DNA from: Albifimbria verrucaria
Lineage: Eukaryota; Ascomycota; Sordariomycetes; Hypocreales; Stachybotryaceae
NCBI GenBank assembly: GCA_020081605.1
Contig: JAHREC010000009.1
Span: 3,162,001-3,226,000 of the forward strand
Length of the DNA: 64,000 nucleotides
Direction of reading: 5' to 3'
The notes under the pieces were generated by a model. The model worked only from the letters and a program-made list of their open reading frames with translations. It did not search any database and had not been told where the DNA came from. This document shows positions 1 through 12,112 of the stretch, one piece after another (within the stretch, counting starts at the first letter, position 1; every line of letters begins with the position of its first letter). The translations under genes were made by a program, and so were the position numbers.

Positions 1-1
1 C

Positions 2-1803
2 ATGGAGAATTATCTCGTGGCTAAGGCCATGGAAGAGCTCCATCAATTGCGCATCGAACTTGAGCAGGTTTTCACGACCCCGACGTCTTGCGACAGCAGC
101 TTCGGCGCCTCTACGAGGTTATCTGCACGATGAGCGAGTATGAGAGATCGTCTCCTATACCCTCCGATTTTGTTCTGGATGCGGACAAGGCCATTTTAGC
201 TGTCTGGGATGAGCTGCTCGTTGTCATCAAGGAGCTTTCCAGAAGACCCAATGGCTTGTTCCTGACGTCGCGCTTCGTCTTGTTTGTCTTACAGGCGTTT
301 GCATGGCAAGGGTCGCTGCAGTTAGATGCCCCAGACACGTTGAGCGGAAGGACGCGAGTCGAACTACAGATCGACTATGTCCACCGTTCGGACGAGTGTC
401 TTCTTTCGTGTTTGCGTCAGATATGGAATGAAAGCAACAAGAGCGAAGATTTCCGCTGGGCCACGACGCATATAGAAAAGGTTCGATCAGATTACAACCA
501 AGCCGCTATGGTAGCCTTGTCTCCTCAGGAACTATGGGAGGTGCCGGGCATGACAGGAGCAGTGCCTTGGGTGCCTGCTCCAGGGGACCCTCCGATTTAC
601 GAGGGTTTCCCGCATGCGAGCATGACAGCCTGGGGAGACGAGGACGAGACAGGACAATGTCCCATAATCAAGCAGAGACTGTATTCAGATGGACCACTCC
701 CTTGGCCCAATTTGACAATCTGCTTGATAGATGAACGCGACGAGGGCAGCTGGCTACATCGCCCGTTCTTACGCCGCTCTTGGCAGTTCGTTTTGGACGT
801 TCGCCAGTATTTGCACCACTCAGTTGTAAGGAGACGCAACCTACTTGCAACGCATGCCATGAATCAGGCAGACCTTCCCCCGAGGTGCAGCTATACGTCA
901 AAAAGACTTGGAGGTGCCCGAAAGACACCCTTACTTATCGCGCTTTGACTTTTCCAGTGAATATGGCCCGTTTCCTCCAAAGATGGACAGAACCCAGGCC
1001 TGCCATGTTTGTGAAGCGTTGCCCGCCTCGGAAGCAGGACCCGCCAAGAACAAGAAAGAAACATGCCCCAAGAACAGTACTACTATCTGGAATTTGGGAC
1101 TGCGGGCGTTTCATACCTTCCACGAGACTCAAACGGCTACCGGCTATGAACCGGTTCTGTGTCGTTTCGAGGGGCCATGTGATGGTCATCACGTACAGGA
1201 TGACTGGGCACTCAAATCTGATGCTGCTGTCATAAATCACGTCCGAGATATCGTGAAGGGACGCTGTGGACAAGCCGTTACCTTGGCATCAGTTGGTCTT
1301 GGGTCAACGTGGACAATAGAAAGTACCATGGACTGTCCATTTGAGCGTCAGAGGTCGAGATTTGGGTTGAAAGGTGAGACGTTCAAGGTGATTGAAGATA
1401 TACAGGGTGGGATGTACGGACTGGCACCCACCATGCTCCACAGGAGTCGGAAAGGAATGCTTGCAAGTGGGAGCCCAGTCAGCACAAAGAATGCTTTACG
1501 ATGAAGATAGACGACGATCAGTGGATGCTGGGTCGAAGCCTGGCGGAGGAGCGGAGGATTGGAGAGGCCCTCAAGAACATGCACCGTGGAGGCAACTGTC
1601 ACTTCCCTCAATGGTGTGTTGCTATAAATGGACAGATGTCCCAGGAGGATACTCCGGCAGTCCCAGACAGAATTTTCGAAGACATGAATCGATGGGACGT
1701 TGAGGGGATAGACAGCAAACAGACTACGAGAGTGAGGGGTTTTCGGATTCTGAGTTCGAATCTGAGTAATGGTTTACTGGGGATGAAGGAACTACTATGG
1801 TAA
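2..1803 (+). CDS. uncharacterised protein, interrupted frame, possibly 5' truncated
   Basis: I do not recognise this protein. The first ATG in the window is at 2, but the gene may begin further left. Coding-like sequence continues through successive frames, and each change moves the same way with a homopolymer at the break: T run 69-72, C run 877-881, A run 900-904, as if one base were missing from each. The N-terminal third is leucine-rich and probably helical (around 180-330). A cysteine-rich stretch near 995-1065 has one CxxC but no zinc-finger pattern I can name. An intron of 70 bp (GTGAGA to CAG) is possible at 1374-1443. Beyond 1500 two frames compete and the C-terminus, near 1803, is not resolved. 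Product would be roughly 550 aa. Confidence 0.5.
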
Positions 1804-2491
1804 CAGTCTCAGTTGAACGGCGTAAGGTATACTTGCGAATGTTAGTTTCGCACAATATTGTCGAAGGCTTACTTTTATATAATCTGTATCCTATTCATTG
1901 CCTATGGCTGTGTAATTGGAAAGGTTGCCGATTCCCAGCCGTTCGATGAGCTGACTGAAACCTTTGCTGCGTTCATTTACATGTACAGTGGCATAAATCA
2001 CAATTTGTAGACTGTATCTGGTTTGAATGAGCCTTGCACACAGCTAGACAGCTATCCGAGATGGAAAGTCTACACATGTGTGAGAAATAGAAAACCAGGA
2101 CAATGATAGAAACAAATGCACACTAACAATAGTCAATGTTGTGGCCAAGGCGAAGTGGGCAGGGGTGGTGAGGGAGAGAAGCCTGGAGAGTCTGGTATGG
2201 AGTCGCCTCCGTTCTGGGTCAGAGCCCATCCAGGTACTACATAGTAATACTGTATATATTCCGATTTCAGGATCCAATAAGACAGGTCTGTGGTTGACCA
2301 AGCTTGAATTAGGCAAGTGATAGACATTGGGGTTGCCAACAAATGCTGGGGTTACTCTGCGTGGATGCTCCACCAGGAATTACCTCGAGTCGCGCGATTA
2401 GCCGGGCAGAGGAGCACATTACACAACATAAGTGAGTAGAAATCATACGCGCTTCCACCTTCCATCAGTGGAAGGTTCCTTCACTGCATCC
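1804..2491. other. intergenic, no gene seen
   Basis: This is moderately AT-rich spacer. Open frames here are short, on both strands, and have no coding-like composition or family resemblance. It should hold the 3' end of the preceding gene and the promoter of the gene at 2492. Confidence 0.5.
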
Positions 2492-3028
2492 ATGGAACGG
2501 CAAATCGCCTTGACTTTGAGCCACCGAGATCACTTGTCTCACGGGAAGAACCGCGAAATGCTAGGCTACGAGGCATATCACTGGGGTGTGATGGTGATGC
2601 CTAAGAACAGCCAAGAAGATGATTGCGAAACATACGAGGCTACTGATGCGACTGAAATCGATCCGGTGACATGGCGAATGGTCAATCCCACCATGGATTG
2701 GTGGCTAAGGGCCAAGGCGGCAGTTGATCCTGAGCTCAGCGACAAGCTGATTGGGCGCATCATTGTGGGAGTAGTTCCTCGCGAGGTCTCTCATGCAGCT
2801 CTTAAGGAACTCTTCGAGGGAATTCCATTGCCAGTGAAGAACACGCACCCGCAGCAGAGCTGTGTGTCATGGGCTGTGGATGCGATACTGGCGCTGCAGA
2901 AGGAGGGTTGGGCATGGACCTTTGACATGAACCAATTCCAAGACTGGTCGCTCTCTTATGCTGACGAAAGGTTGAAGGGACAGGGACCTCGGGAGGCTGT
3001 TGTAAGCTACTTGGACGTGCAGGAGTAA
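2492..3028 (+). CDS. conserved fungal hypothetical protein
   Basis: A 178-aa intact frame from ATG 2492. An upstream GTG at 2432 would add 20 residues but is unlikely to be used. The protein is acidic, without signal peptide or membrane segment. Features seen include AYHWGVMVMP near residue 30, a TDATEIDP stretch, NPTMDWWLRAK, IIVGVVP and a C-terminal QQSCVSWAVDAILALQ helix. This looks like a small family of fungal proteins of unknown function with a conserved YHWG motif and a late Cys-x-x-Trp helix; I recall the family from other ascomycetes but cannot assign a function. No frame break is visible, unlike most of its neighbours. Confidence 0.7.
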   Translation: MERQIALTLSHRDHLSHGKNREMLGYEAYHWGVMVMPKNSQEDDCETYEATDATEIDPVTWRMVNPTMDWWLRAKAAVDPELSDKLIGRIIVGVVPREVSHAALKELFEGIPLPVKNTHPQQSCVSWAVDAILALQKEGWAWTFDMNQFQDWSLSYADERLKGQGPREAVVSYLDVQE

Positions 3029-4432
3029 GATTGGACGGTCCGGGTGGCTGCAGCGAATATGCGGTGACTGGTAAGAGGTTAGGTTACGAGATTGGTGAGT
3101 TCCACCGCAGAAGCCTTATTGTTTGACTCGGAACAAAGAATTGCGGAATCTCCGTCGTGTAGGGTTGGCGGATGGCTAGGGAGGAGAGTGTCCCGGAGAG
3201 GCAGTTGTTGGTGATGTTGGCGATGTTGGAGCCTGAAATAGCGAAGTAACAAAGTGGTGGTGGGTAAGGCAAAGAAAGGCAAGGCCAGGGTAGATTTGGT
3301 ACGTTAGTACCCACTACTACCGTTAGGTGTACCTACAGGTAGGTACCTATTAGGTTAGTACCTTAGCAAACAGCAGACGGCAGAAGAAAAAAGGTAAGGG
3401 ATTGTCTTATGTAAGCTCGGTTTCAAAGTGTGGCGCGTGCACAGAAGTTCAGCCTCGCGCGCGACTGGGGAATCGCATGCTTGAACCTTGCTCATCCACA
3501 GTCTAATCCAGTCCAATCCAAGTCCAATCCACTCGTGTCCAAACTGCCGCTTCTTCCTCTTCCTCCTCTCTTCCTTGCCCAACGTCAAACGGATAAGGCC
3601 CTTGCAACCTGGCCCAGCGTCGCCAACCCCTGAGAGGCCTTTTCCCTTCCCCGTCCGCTTGATACGCTCTGCCTACTAACCGTGCTTCCCGTCCCTGCGC
3701 CTCAGCTCCTTTGGTTGCAGCCCGAAAGCCAGCCAGTGCTGATCTCTCCAGCTGCACGTCTTATCTCTGCCATCCGCGCGAGTCCGCCGTCTCAGCCTGA
3801 ACCACACCCACCGCTGTCGCCTGCCCGAGCTCGACTGCGCCGCCATCGCCGCGAGTCCGCCTCGAGTATATCGTTGACTAGGAGTGGAGGGCTTCGTCTG
3901 GGGGTTCCCTTTTCTTTTCTTGATGCTCTGGCTGGCCTCCCTCGGCCATTGATCTGATCTGTATCGACGCCCGCTTTCTTCTTCTTCTTCCACTGGGCCA
4001 GAAGCGAAGGCTGCATGCACAGAGCTGCGTCTTCCGCATTGTACATCGTTCACGAGAAAAGGAGAGCTTGAAGGGGAGGGTACAAATTCTCTTGCCAACC
4101 CCAAACGTTTAGGGACTGTACGTATTGGCAAGCTTTTTGTTCTGTTGTTCTTGTTCTTATTCTTGCTCTTGTTCTTATCTCTTGTTCTTATCTCTTTGCA
4201 TGTTCTTCCATCTCTTTTCTCAGCTTTCATCCTGTCTGGCGTTCGCGGCATGCCTGGTCGGCTCCGATGGCATCGCCAGGAGCTTGAATCGCTGATGTTT
4301 AGTCACAAAGATCGAGGACGCATCCCTGTATTTCCAGAAGTTAATATCATTGTTTCTTCCAGCCGCCTTCGCAGCTCCAACCTCTGTTCCATCTAGCCGT
4401 GGGCTCCTCCCACCCCATTAACACCGTTCGAA
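3029..4432 (+). promoter_or_regulatory. long leader/promoter region of the RRM gene
   Basis: 1.4 kb without a convincing gene. It contains a cluster of GGTACC/TAGGTA-type repeats at 3300-3362, a motif common in Sordariomycete promoters. A long pyrimidine-rich stretch follows (3490-3700), then CTT repeats at 3979-3993 and a TTCTTG/TTCTTA-rich tract at 4140-4205, resembling the CT-rich leader of a highly expressed gene. Several short frames occur on both strands but look like by-products of the simple sequence. Confidence 0.5.
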
Positions 4433-5879
4433 ATGGCCGAAGCCGATTTTGAAATCGACTTTACGGCGATACCGGAGACGAGCAAGCCCATCAACAGCAG
4501 CAGCAGCAGCCGCAGCAACAACAACACCAGCAACAGCATCACCAAGGAGGGCACGGCGACGATGGCCACGATTACCATGACCAGGGTCATGACAACACCG
4601 GTGAGGATCAAGTAGACGAGCAACAACACAGACACGATGGCGGTCGCGACGATGACATGGAGGAGAACACAGCAAGGCAAGGCGTCAAGAGGAAGTCAGA
4701 GGAAGATGATCGCCCCGTCGATGCAAACGCTACTGCAGCCATCATGATTTCAGAGCTGAACTGGTGGACGACCGATGATGACATTCGAGGTTGGCTAAGA
4801 CGAGCCGGTACCGAAAATGATATCAAGGAGCTCACCTTTAGCGAACACAAGGTGAATGGAAAGAGCAAAGGGTAGGTCTAGACGCGAGGATGCGCTTTGG
4901 TGTTGTCCGCTGACCCTTCTACAGCCAAGCATACGTCGAGTTCACCTCTCCCCAGGCAGCGACTGCTGCAAAACATCTTATCGACCAGGTCAATGCAGAT
5001 GGCGGCCAACCTGGCCAGAAGAAGATTTCGACGTCTTACTGGAACCCCGGAATGAACCCCTTCCGAACATTACCGAAAGATGCTCCTGCTCGTGTCAAGG
5101 AGCAGCCCCGAGCGGCACCATCCGGCCCTTACAACGACAGAGGAAACTACGGAGGCGGCTTCCGAGGTCGCGGCGGTTTCAGCGGAGGTCGAGGCAACAT
5201 GGGCCAGAACAACTTCAACCGCAACTTTAATGGCAACAACAATAACAACAACAACATGGGCTTCAATAATAATATGAGTGGTGTCTATAGCGGCCCGATG
5301 GGTGGCGTTCCAGGTAGCAACAACTTTGGCTACAACTCCGGCCGTGGCAACATGATGGGAGGTGGCATGAGAGGTGGCCCTGGCATGCGAGGCGGTCGTG
5401 GCGGTAACATGATGGGTATGAACCACATGGGCGGCATGCCGATGGGAATGCCGGGTAACATGGGTATGGGGATGATGGGAGCTGGTGGTATGCCAGGTAA
5501 GATTCTTGCCCATCATTTTGCGCACTGACGCGACTATCCCCATCGCGTAAAAGGCTGGAGCGCGGAAGAACAGGCCTTGTCGCCGATTCCTCCCGCTCGT
5601 GGCTCGAGACAGCAAGCCGAGTGGCTATTGCCCAAAAGCATCTCAGGAAGCGATGAACCGGGGCTTGCGAGCCGAGGCGGCGAGGCGGCGTGACTTTCTT
5701 CTACGGCGAAGTCGTCAAACCTCGTTGTGAACATACAGCTAACACCTAGCTTAGGCTTCCAAGGAATGGGCCCCAACTTTAACGGCAACTTCGGATTCGG
5801 ACAGAACCAAGGCGGCGGCGGCGGCGGCAGCGGCGACTGGGGCAACCCTCATGGCGCAAAAAGGCCACGACCAGAATAG
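4433..5879 (+). CDS. RNA-binding protein with one RRM and low-complexity tails (CPSF6-like)
   Basis: Predicted 378-aa protein in three exons: 4433-4871, 4925-5496, 5755-5879. Introns are 4872-4924 (53 bp, branch CTGAC) and 5497-5754 (258 bp, branch GCTAAC). One base appears lost in the T run 4460-4462; allowing for it, the N-terminus is MAEADFEIDFYGD followed by a Gln/His-rich tract. An RRM follows (about residues 95-180; IMISELNWWTTDDDI as RNP2, KGQAYVEF as RNP1). The C-terminal half is RGG, Asn-, Gly- and Met-rich and ends in a basic KRPRPE. The arrangement of acidic start, one RRM and low-complexity tail resembles cleavage factor Im large subunit (CPSF6/7) proteins, so a nuclear role in mRNA 3'-end processing is likely but inferred. 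Confidence 0.8.
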
Positions 5880-6314
5880 AGCTCTCTGTGGTCTGCTTAG
5901 GGAGTAGTGCGATTGCTGAAGGTCAAGGGAAGCAACCGTCACACATGCTGTTATCCCAGCTCACTCATATCAGATGGTTGGAGTTTGGCGGGGCCATGTG
6001 AAAGGAGCTGCGCAATTTGTAACATAGTATAGGGCTGCTAGGTCGGCAAGGGTTTCTGGGTGGTGAACAGAGCGTTAAGGGGTTTAAGCCATGGACTGTA
6101 TGCTTCTACGTTTTCCTCATGTCTGCTTGTGTACATTATCCACTTGAGCGGAAGCGCTGGTCACTCCAATTTGCTGCATGATGCGAATACTTCTGGTCGG
6201 GTGTGAAGATGAAGAAGATGAGTGCGATGCTAAACTGGTGGTGTGAGCTTGGTGCCCCTGGCGGTTCATAATATTCATAATAGTCTAAGATATCAAGAGG
6301 ATAGGAGAAGCCTT
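5880..6314. other. convergent 3' region, no gene seen
   Basis: 435 bp between the 3' ends of the RRM gene and the SET gene. It should contain both polyadenylation regions. I see no open frame of interest. Confidence 0.5.
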
Positions 6315-7500
6315 TTAGCCCTGCAGCCGGGATATTGCCATTAATACCAGCTCTCCGATCTGAACCCATCTTTGCCGGAGGCTCTCTCTCATTACAGGCT
6401 CTCCCTGTTTGACCTCGTCTATTTCGGCTAGAGTAGATTTGAGGTCTCTCTCATACGCCATCAAGATCCTTAACAGTTCCCTGTTTACCGCTTCTTGGTC
6501 CTCGTCCTCGTCCCTTTCTCCGTCTAGCACCGCGCGCCACTTCTCTTCTGGTAGAATCAGCGAGCGCACTGCGATCTGGGTTCTGTAACATGCCGTGTCG
6601 GCGTCGAGCATGTATTTCCCCAAAACCCGACTTCCTTGAGGTTGGCCCTTTGCGAGGCCGAGAAGCGGTGGCATAGGTAGGCGTCAAGGCAGGTTTCGTC
6701 CCAGGGGTTGGAGGCGCGGGGCGGGCTGAAACCGTACTCGACGAGCATGAAATCGCCGCCGTGGGTGCCATAGCGGATGAAGATTTCGTCGCCAGGGGCA
6801 TGGGCACGGGTGGTGGTGACGGTGAAGTGGCGGAGGTCGAACGTGCCTGTACAGTAGCCATCAGGGGAGTGATTGAGAAGGTCAGCGACCGGTTGAAGGA
6901 CCATGTGATCATCGCGATGGAGTCGCTCCGTCCCCTTTGTAGTGTGATAAAAAGTACGGGTGTTGACTAGCAGCCAGGCATACAAGAAGTCGTCTCTAGC
7001 CATATCCGGATACGCAGCAGACACAAGCACCCAGTCTTTGTCGAACTTGGCTTGCTGCTTGGCAAGATGCTCCCGCGCAGTAAGAGGGAGGAGTTTGCGA
7101 AGCTCATCCGGCCAGCATATGGGCATGCTGGGCATGAGATCCTCTCTCGAGGGTAAGACGGCGCGCCATGGTTCAAAGTCTGGCGAGGACTCTAGCGACA
7201 GTGAGACGGAAAGGATGGCGTGAACAGAAGCGCCCTGAAGTCTATGGATGATTTCTTTGGGCGTGTTTTCCAGAGTCCTCAGGACCTTTGTTGGAACCTG
7301 AAGCACGACCTCGTTCGGCTGAAGACAGTGTAAGTGCATCTGCAGGATCCGTGGGTGGAGGAGTCAGAGCCATGGCTCACCTTGAGATGGCGCGTTGCGA
7401 CGATACCGATACCGCGGCCGGGGAGATGCTTTGGGGCGATGCCGTTGAGGACGACGCCTTTAGGCTCGGCCCATTGCAGCAGATTTGTTATTTCGTCCAT
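6315..7500 (-). CDS. SET-domain protein lysine methyltransferase (SETD3/Rkm-like)
   Basis: Minus-strand gene, start ATG at 7500 (MDEITNLLQWAEPKG), one 62-bp intron at 7319-7380. One base appears lost in the C run 6618-6621; with it the product is 374 aa. The split SET domain is visible: GRGIGIVATRHLK near the N-terminus, a long helical insert, then VADLLNHSP (the NHS core) and GDEIFIRYG (the GE-x-Y region), followed by VEYGFSP. A helical C-terminal substrate-binding region ends the protein, with an acidic DEDEDQE stretch. This organisation is that of RuBisCO-LSMT/SETD3/Rkm-type enzymes that methylate non-histone proteins such as ribosomal proteins or actin; the substrate cannot be told from sequence. 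Confidence 0.85.
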
Positions 7501-8438
7501 TGCGAGGTCTGGAAAATGGGGAGTGTTTTGCGACTTTGCAAGGCTTGATGGCACAAGAATTGCACAATCAGTCACGAATCCCGCCCCACATTTCCGACGC
7601 CGATTGCTCTAACCAGAAACCACCAAGTTGGGACGTTTGGCCACTTTGAGTAGGTAGTTGGAAATGGCCAAAATATATTAATATAGTGATTATATACAGA
7701 TTATCACGGACTAGATTCCACGTTGGCTTGGCTAACCCGTCAGAAATAGTGTCAACTGGTTTGTCGGTCTACGAGCCAATAGGCACTGTAAGTTAGCATG
7801 CATTGCTATGGTATAATATCCAGGTCTTTGCTCCTCATCACAGTCATGAGTCAGTAAGCGCAGCAAATAGCTCCGAGTGAGATACTGTCGCTAGGCTGGG
7901 TACAACAGCACCAAATCTGAATCCCATGACCGATGCACTTGAAACAAAAGAAAGACAGCAACCGCTTTTTCGTGCACCATGCCTGCGGACTATGCATCAT
8001 ATCACCGTTTCGTTCCTGCTTTCCATGTTGGTAGCCGTCCGGAGACCGGCAATCCGGGTATTAGGTACCCGATGTGTGGGTATTCATTCGACCCAGAAAT
8101 GAACCAGGGCCTTGGCTACGAGATGGGAGTTGCTTAGCACACGCTTTTTAACGTTATTAGTTCAGCGCTCTCTACATACCTCGCGTATTCACTAGGTAGT
8201 TACCGATAACCTTCAGTCGGGTTCTTGAATGGAATTCCCGCCCGCAATGGAGATCCGGCAATTCGGTGAATGCCATAGGTGGTGGTGTTGAGAGTAAGGC
8301 GTAGAATTTATGCTCCTACTTTAAGGACGTTTAATGGAAAAATATATAAAGAAGAATCTCAGATCACGACAAAACTCAGACTACGGCCAACTGTTTCTAA
8401 TCATCATTACTTCGTTGAGAAACCAGTTCGAACTCATC
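7501..8438. other. intergenic, one weak short ORF
   Basis: About 940 bp holding the promoters of the SET gene (leftward) and the hydrolase (rightward). Apart from the 52-codon frame at 7979-8137, listed separately, nothing stands out. Confidence 0.4.
7979..8137 (+). CDS. possible small protein, 52 aa
   Basis: A short open frame with a favourable start context (CACCATGC). Its composition is coding-like (Tyr, Gly, Pro and Met spread evenly), with a C-terminal GYSFDPEMNQGLGYEMGVA. It has no signal peptide or membrane segment. It could be a real small gene, an exon of something larger, or chance. No supporting motif is present. Confidence 0.2.
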   Translation: MPADYASYHRFVPAFHVGSRPETGNPGIRYPMCGYSFDPEMNQGLGYEMGVA

Positions 8439-9562
8439 ATGTTGTCTTCCGCTATTACTACTTCCAGCTTGGGGCTGCTTGCCCTCCTTCAGGGAGTCAT
8501 AGCCCAGCCTCACTGTAGAAGAGTCGTCTTTGAAGTGACAGCCACGGCTGAGAACCAGATATACCTCGATCTGCCGGACCCAAATGACTCGGCTTCCATC
8601 AGCAAGTATGTTAACAACGGCATTGCCAACAGGGCACCTACCGGTGGGACAGAGAAAATTGAAGGAACATACAGTATCGTGGGCTACTACTGCCAACCCT
8701 CGGCCTGTACGCATCCTAAAGGTGTCCTGCAATATTACATACATGGTGCGACCTACAACCAAACCGTATGGACGGGTCTAGGACTGGGGAATGAGTACAA
8801 TTGGATTCGTTCCGCCACGCAGCAAGGCTATCATACCTTGACCCTAGACAGCCTAGGCCATGGCGAAAACCTAGATCGCCCTGATCCTTTCAGCGTTGTC
8901 CAGAGTTCCCTGCAGGCAGAAATCAATCATCAGATTCTCTCATCAATCCGCAACAGCCCCAAGAATCCTCTCCAGCAGACTTTCGATACCATCGTCCTCA
9001 TGGCCCACTCGTACGGCTCCTCGGTCGGCGTCAACCTCCTCCGCCTACACCCAACCGACGTTGAGGCGTTTGTTATGACAGGGTGGTCCACTTCGCTCTC
9101 AGCTGATGCGACTATCGCGCTTGATTATGCTCCCGGCTCCGATGTCTACTCCGGCAGCAGGTTGGATGGCTTAGCAAAGGGCTACGTCACTCCAAGGACC
9201 GCAAACGCTCGCCAGGGTGGGTTTTACGCTGGCGATTTTGACCCATCTATCCTGGAAATTGACTTCAACGGCGGTGATACTGTTGGTGTTGCGGAGATCC
9301 TATCAATCGGCATGGGCTTGCAACCAGCCACAGAGTTCAGCGGTCCAGTTTTAGCCGTGAACGGCGAAATGGATGCACTGTTGTGTGATCCGCAGTTCGG
9401 CTCCTGCAGCGAAATCCTCGAGAGAACCGGCAGTTTATTCCCAGCAGCAGACGACTATCAGTATTATGTCGCCCCCGCACTGGTCATGACCTTTCTCTCC
9501 ACCATTCATCCCAGAAAACTGCAGGAGTGATTTCTAAGTGGTTGAATAATGCTGGATTCTAA
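8439..9562 (+). CDS. secreted alpha/beta hydrolase
   Basis: A 374-aa predicted secreted hydrolase. I chose ATG 8439 because it opens directly into a signal peptide (MLSSAITTSSLGLLALLQG, cleavage near Ala-Gln). The nucleophile elbow is MAHSYGSS around residue 190, an (A/G)-x-S-x-G form; an acidic residue follows in AVNGEMDALLCD. One C is missing from the run 9472-9476: with it the C-terminus reads TGHDLSLHHSS, supplying the catalytic His, and ends at 9562. Without it the frame stops early at 9530 and lacks the His. Paired cysteines suit extracellular folding. The family includes fungal secreted esterase-like proteins of unknown substrate. Confidence 0.8.
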
Positions 9563-10192
9563 ACCACATGAGTTACTGGCTGTGTAATTAGGTCAGAACG
9601 ACCTCTTATTTCATTCGAAGGGATAAATTGTACTATGTATATCTCCTTATCTGAGAATTTTCATCCTGCTATAGGGCCATGCCTTTAAAGAGAAAACTAG
9701 AATGGGCATAGGCAGATATTATTTGTAGTATTCAATATAGATATAGAGAAAGCTTGTCTCACGTTGCTTAAAGCTAACACAAGAGGGCCCTTCTTATTGA
9801 ATTCCTAGGCCAAGCCAATAGTCTACTCTTGCGTTTGATTTGAGATATCATCGTCTCCTAGATTTTACAGGTAATCCATAAGCTATTGCCCAGTACCTTA
9901 TTAGAAAGACGGACGATATATTGAGAGGGGCCCCTGCGTATATCTTAGGCGGTTAGCGCAAAGACCAATGGCCAACTCTGAGCAGCCCAGTACAGTCGAC
10001 TTCACATCCTAGATATTTCAATTTTCAAGCGAACACTACGAAAGACGTGAAGGAATGGACAAACACTCAAGTGTGGCATAAGGAATCAGGATCCCAATCC
10101 AAAATGGTAGCTATAGTCATAACGCTACATCGTCTTAGGTCTGCCTCAGGACTGGCTATCTATCCACGATGAGAGGTCTTGGCCCATATCAC
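9563..10192. other. convergent spacer, no gene seen
   Basis: 630 bp of AT-rich DNA between the 3' ends of the hydrolase and the minus-strand regulator. No coding-like frame is seen. Confidence 0.5.
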
Positions 10193-12112
10193 TCAGATTA
10201 TACCAGCCACAAAGGTCATTAAAAGGCCCCAAGGAGGAAAAATGTCAGCGCCTTCGCTCGATACTATGACCTCTGTGCTAACGCTACCCCCTCCTTGTCC
10301 ACTCGAAAGGCTTGGTATATCGCTGGATTTGGGTGTATCGTCATTTGTGCTGGATATGGACCCAACTCCAAGAACGTGGCGAGCAATGGTCTGGATTTCT
10401 TGCACATTCCGCGATGTCCTTGGCCACAGCTCGCCCAATGTCTTCAGATACCCAATGTACATTCTGACCTGGTGTCTAGCTATCGCCAGATCTTGTCCCC
10501 TAAGCAGGAAATTAGAGGCTGAGAGCAGTGCGAGGGTTGCTTCGCTGATCATGCAGGTGATGAAAGGGGTGTGATGAAATCGCTTCATCGGAAGCGCAGA
10601 GAGGCGGATCATTGCTTCCACAGATCGCAGGACTCGGACAGTATGTACGTTAATGAGCTCAGGTGTGGGGTTATCGGCTGGTGGTTCACGCGCACAGCTA
10701 GATATATCCTCAATTGCGTTGAATTTAAGATCTGATAACGGCCTGTGGAAGCCAATAGTCGCCCTAAAGAATAAAATCAGTCGCAACGTCAAATAATGCG
10801 CCAGGAAATGGCTTACGCATGAATGATCATGTGGGCTTGAAAAATCAACTCATCAATCTCCCCGGCCTTATTCATGATTTCTTTACGCTCCTTAGGGAGC
10901 AGAAGCAACCATCCGTTCACAACAGGGTCGGCAGCCTGGATGACATACGACGAGTCTTTCTTGGTTGCGACCTTTGGAGTCATGGATATCGCCAATGCAG
11001 CGCACCGTACGGCGCCTACAAGGTACGCAAAGGACGAGAATGTGGTGCGTTCGGCAGCCAAGTCACGGCCGTCAAACTCTTCTAGCGTCAGAGGCTTCGG
11101 GATACGCTGAGAGCAATATTAGTGAGCTTATGGATCAAGCCAGGAGAGCACGAGGGAGGAAGTTAGATTGCTCAGTACTACTTACCCCTGACTCATATTC
11201 AGCCTCTTCACAAGGCAATTCAGTAGTAGCTTCCACATCGATGACTTGAAAATTCATAGTCCCAAGTGTTCCCGTATAGTAGGCATCGACCACGAAAACC
11301 ATCCACCATGTCCGCCTCCAGGATTCGGTTATGACAGGATCCTGAGCTCCATGTTCGGCCGCAAATTCTTTTCGAAACATTTTTAGATCAAGTGCCAACT
11401 TAACAGCAGCATCCATTTCTCGTTTCGCGTCAGCCTTATAATCGTGCCAGAACAATGCCATGGAATACAAGAGGCGACACTGAACCACGATGGGATCGTT
11501 TGCTGGTGCCCTACTCAAGCAAGCCTCGAGGTACTCTCTTAGAGGGAGGATAATTCTCGAGAAATGTATATGTAGCCAACAAGACGCAGGCTCGCAATAA
11601 GGGGTTTGAAACTTGTCCGCCTGCTCGCATCATGATGTATTTGGATCAGGTGCTTCCGAGGGAGGACAAATGGGTGTAACGCGTGGAAGTTGTTGTAGTA
11701 GGCATCAATCAATGCATCGTCACCAATGCTGTTTCCATTGCGAGCTGGGGTGCTTCCGTGAATGTCGGCCCAGAGGTCACGTCAGGTAAGATATTCCCAT
11801 GGCCATGGAAGTCAACCCCGACAGAAACGGATTGCTGGGGAAAGTCCGGCGTGGTGGAGTTTCCGGTGGTTGCCGAGAGGAGCCTTCTACCACGCGTCGT
11901 TTGCGCCGCTCTTCCAGGGCTGCTCGATCCAGGCCACCCCGTCGTGACGGGGTGTAACGACACTGCTTAGCGGTCTCAGTACACCGTGTGCACTGGGGTC
12001 GTTTCGCATCACATTTCATATGCTTGGATCGGCAAGGCAGACAAGCTAGAGAGGAGCGGGTATGTGCCCGTCCACTTGGAGCTGGTGAGGCAGGCATCTG
12101 GATAGGATTCAT
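10193..12112 (-). CDS. Zn2Cys6 transcription factor with fungal-specific MHR domain
   Basis: The N-terminal binuclear zinc cluster is clear: six cysteines spaced C-x2-C-x6-C-x6-C-x2-C-x6-C starting with CLPC, residues 25-52, followed by a basic linker. A middle homology region follows (DALIDAYYNNFH; SWRRTWWMVFVVDAYY; ending ARHVLGVGS). Introns are 11107-11185 (79 bp) and 10764-10816 (53 bp, GTAAGC to TTTAG). The frame breaks near 11553 (one base lost) and at about 11765-11785, where two changes are needed. A nuclear regulator of unknown target. It faces away from the FAD oxidoreductase at 12568 across a 455-bp shared promoter, so that gene is one candidate target. Confidence 0.8.

Noticed and set aside
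5070..5615. Minus-strand 181-codon frame opposite the RRM gene
   Set aside because: His/Val/Ala-rich antisense of the Asn/Gly/Met-rich tail; no independent support.
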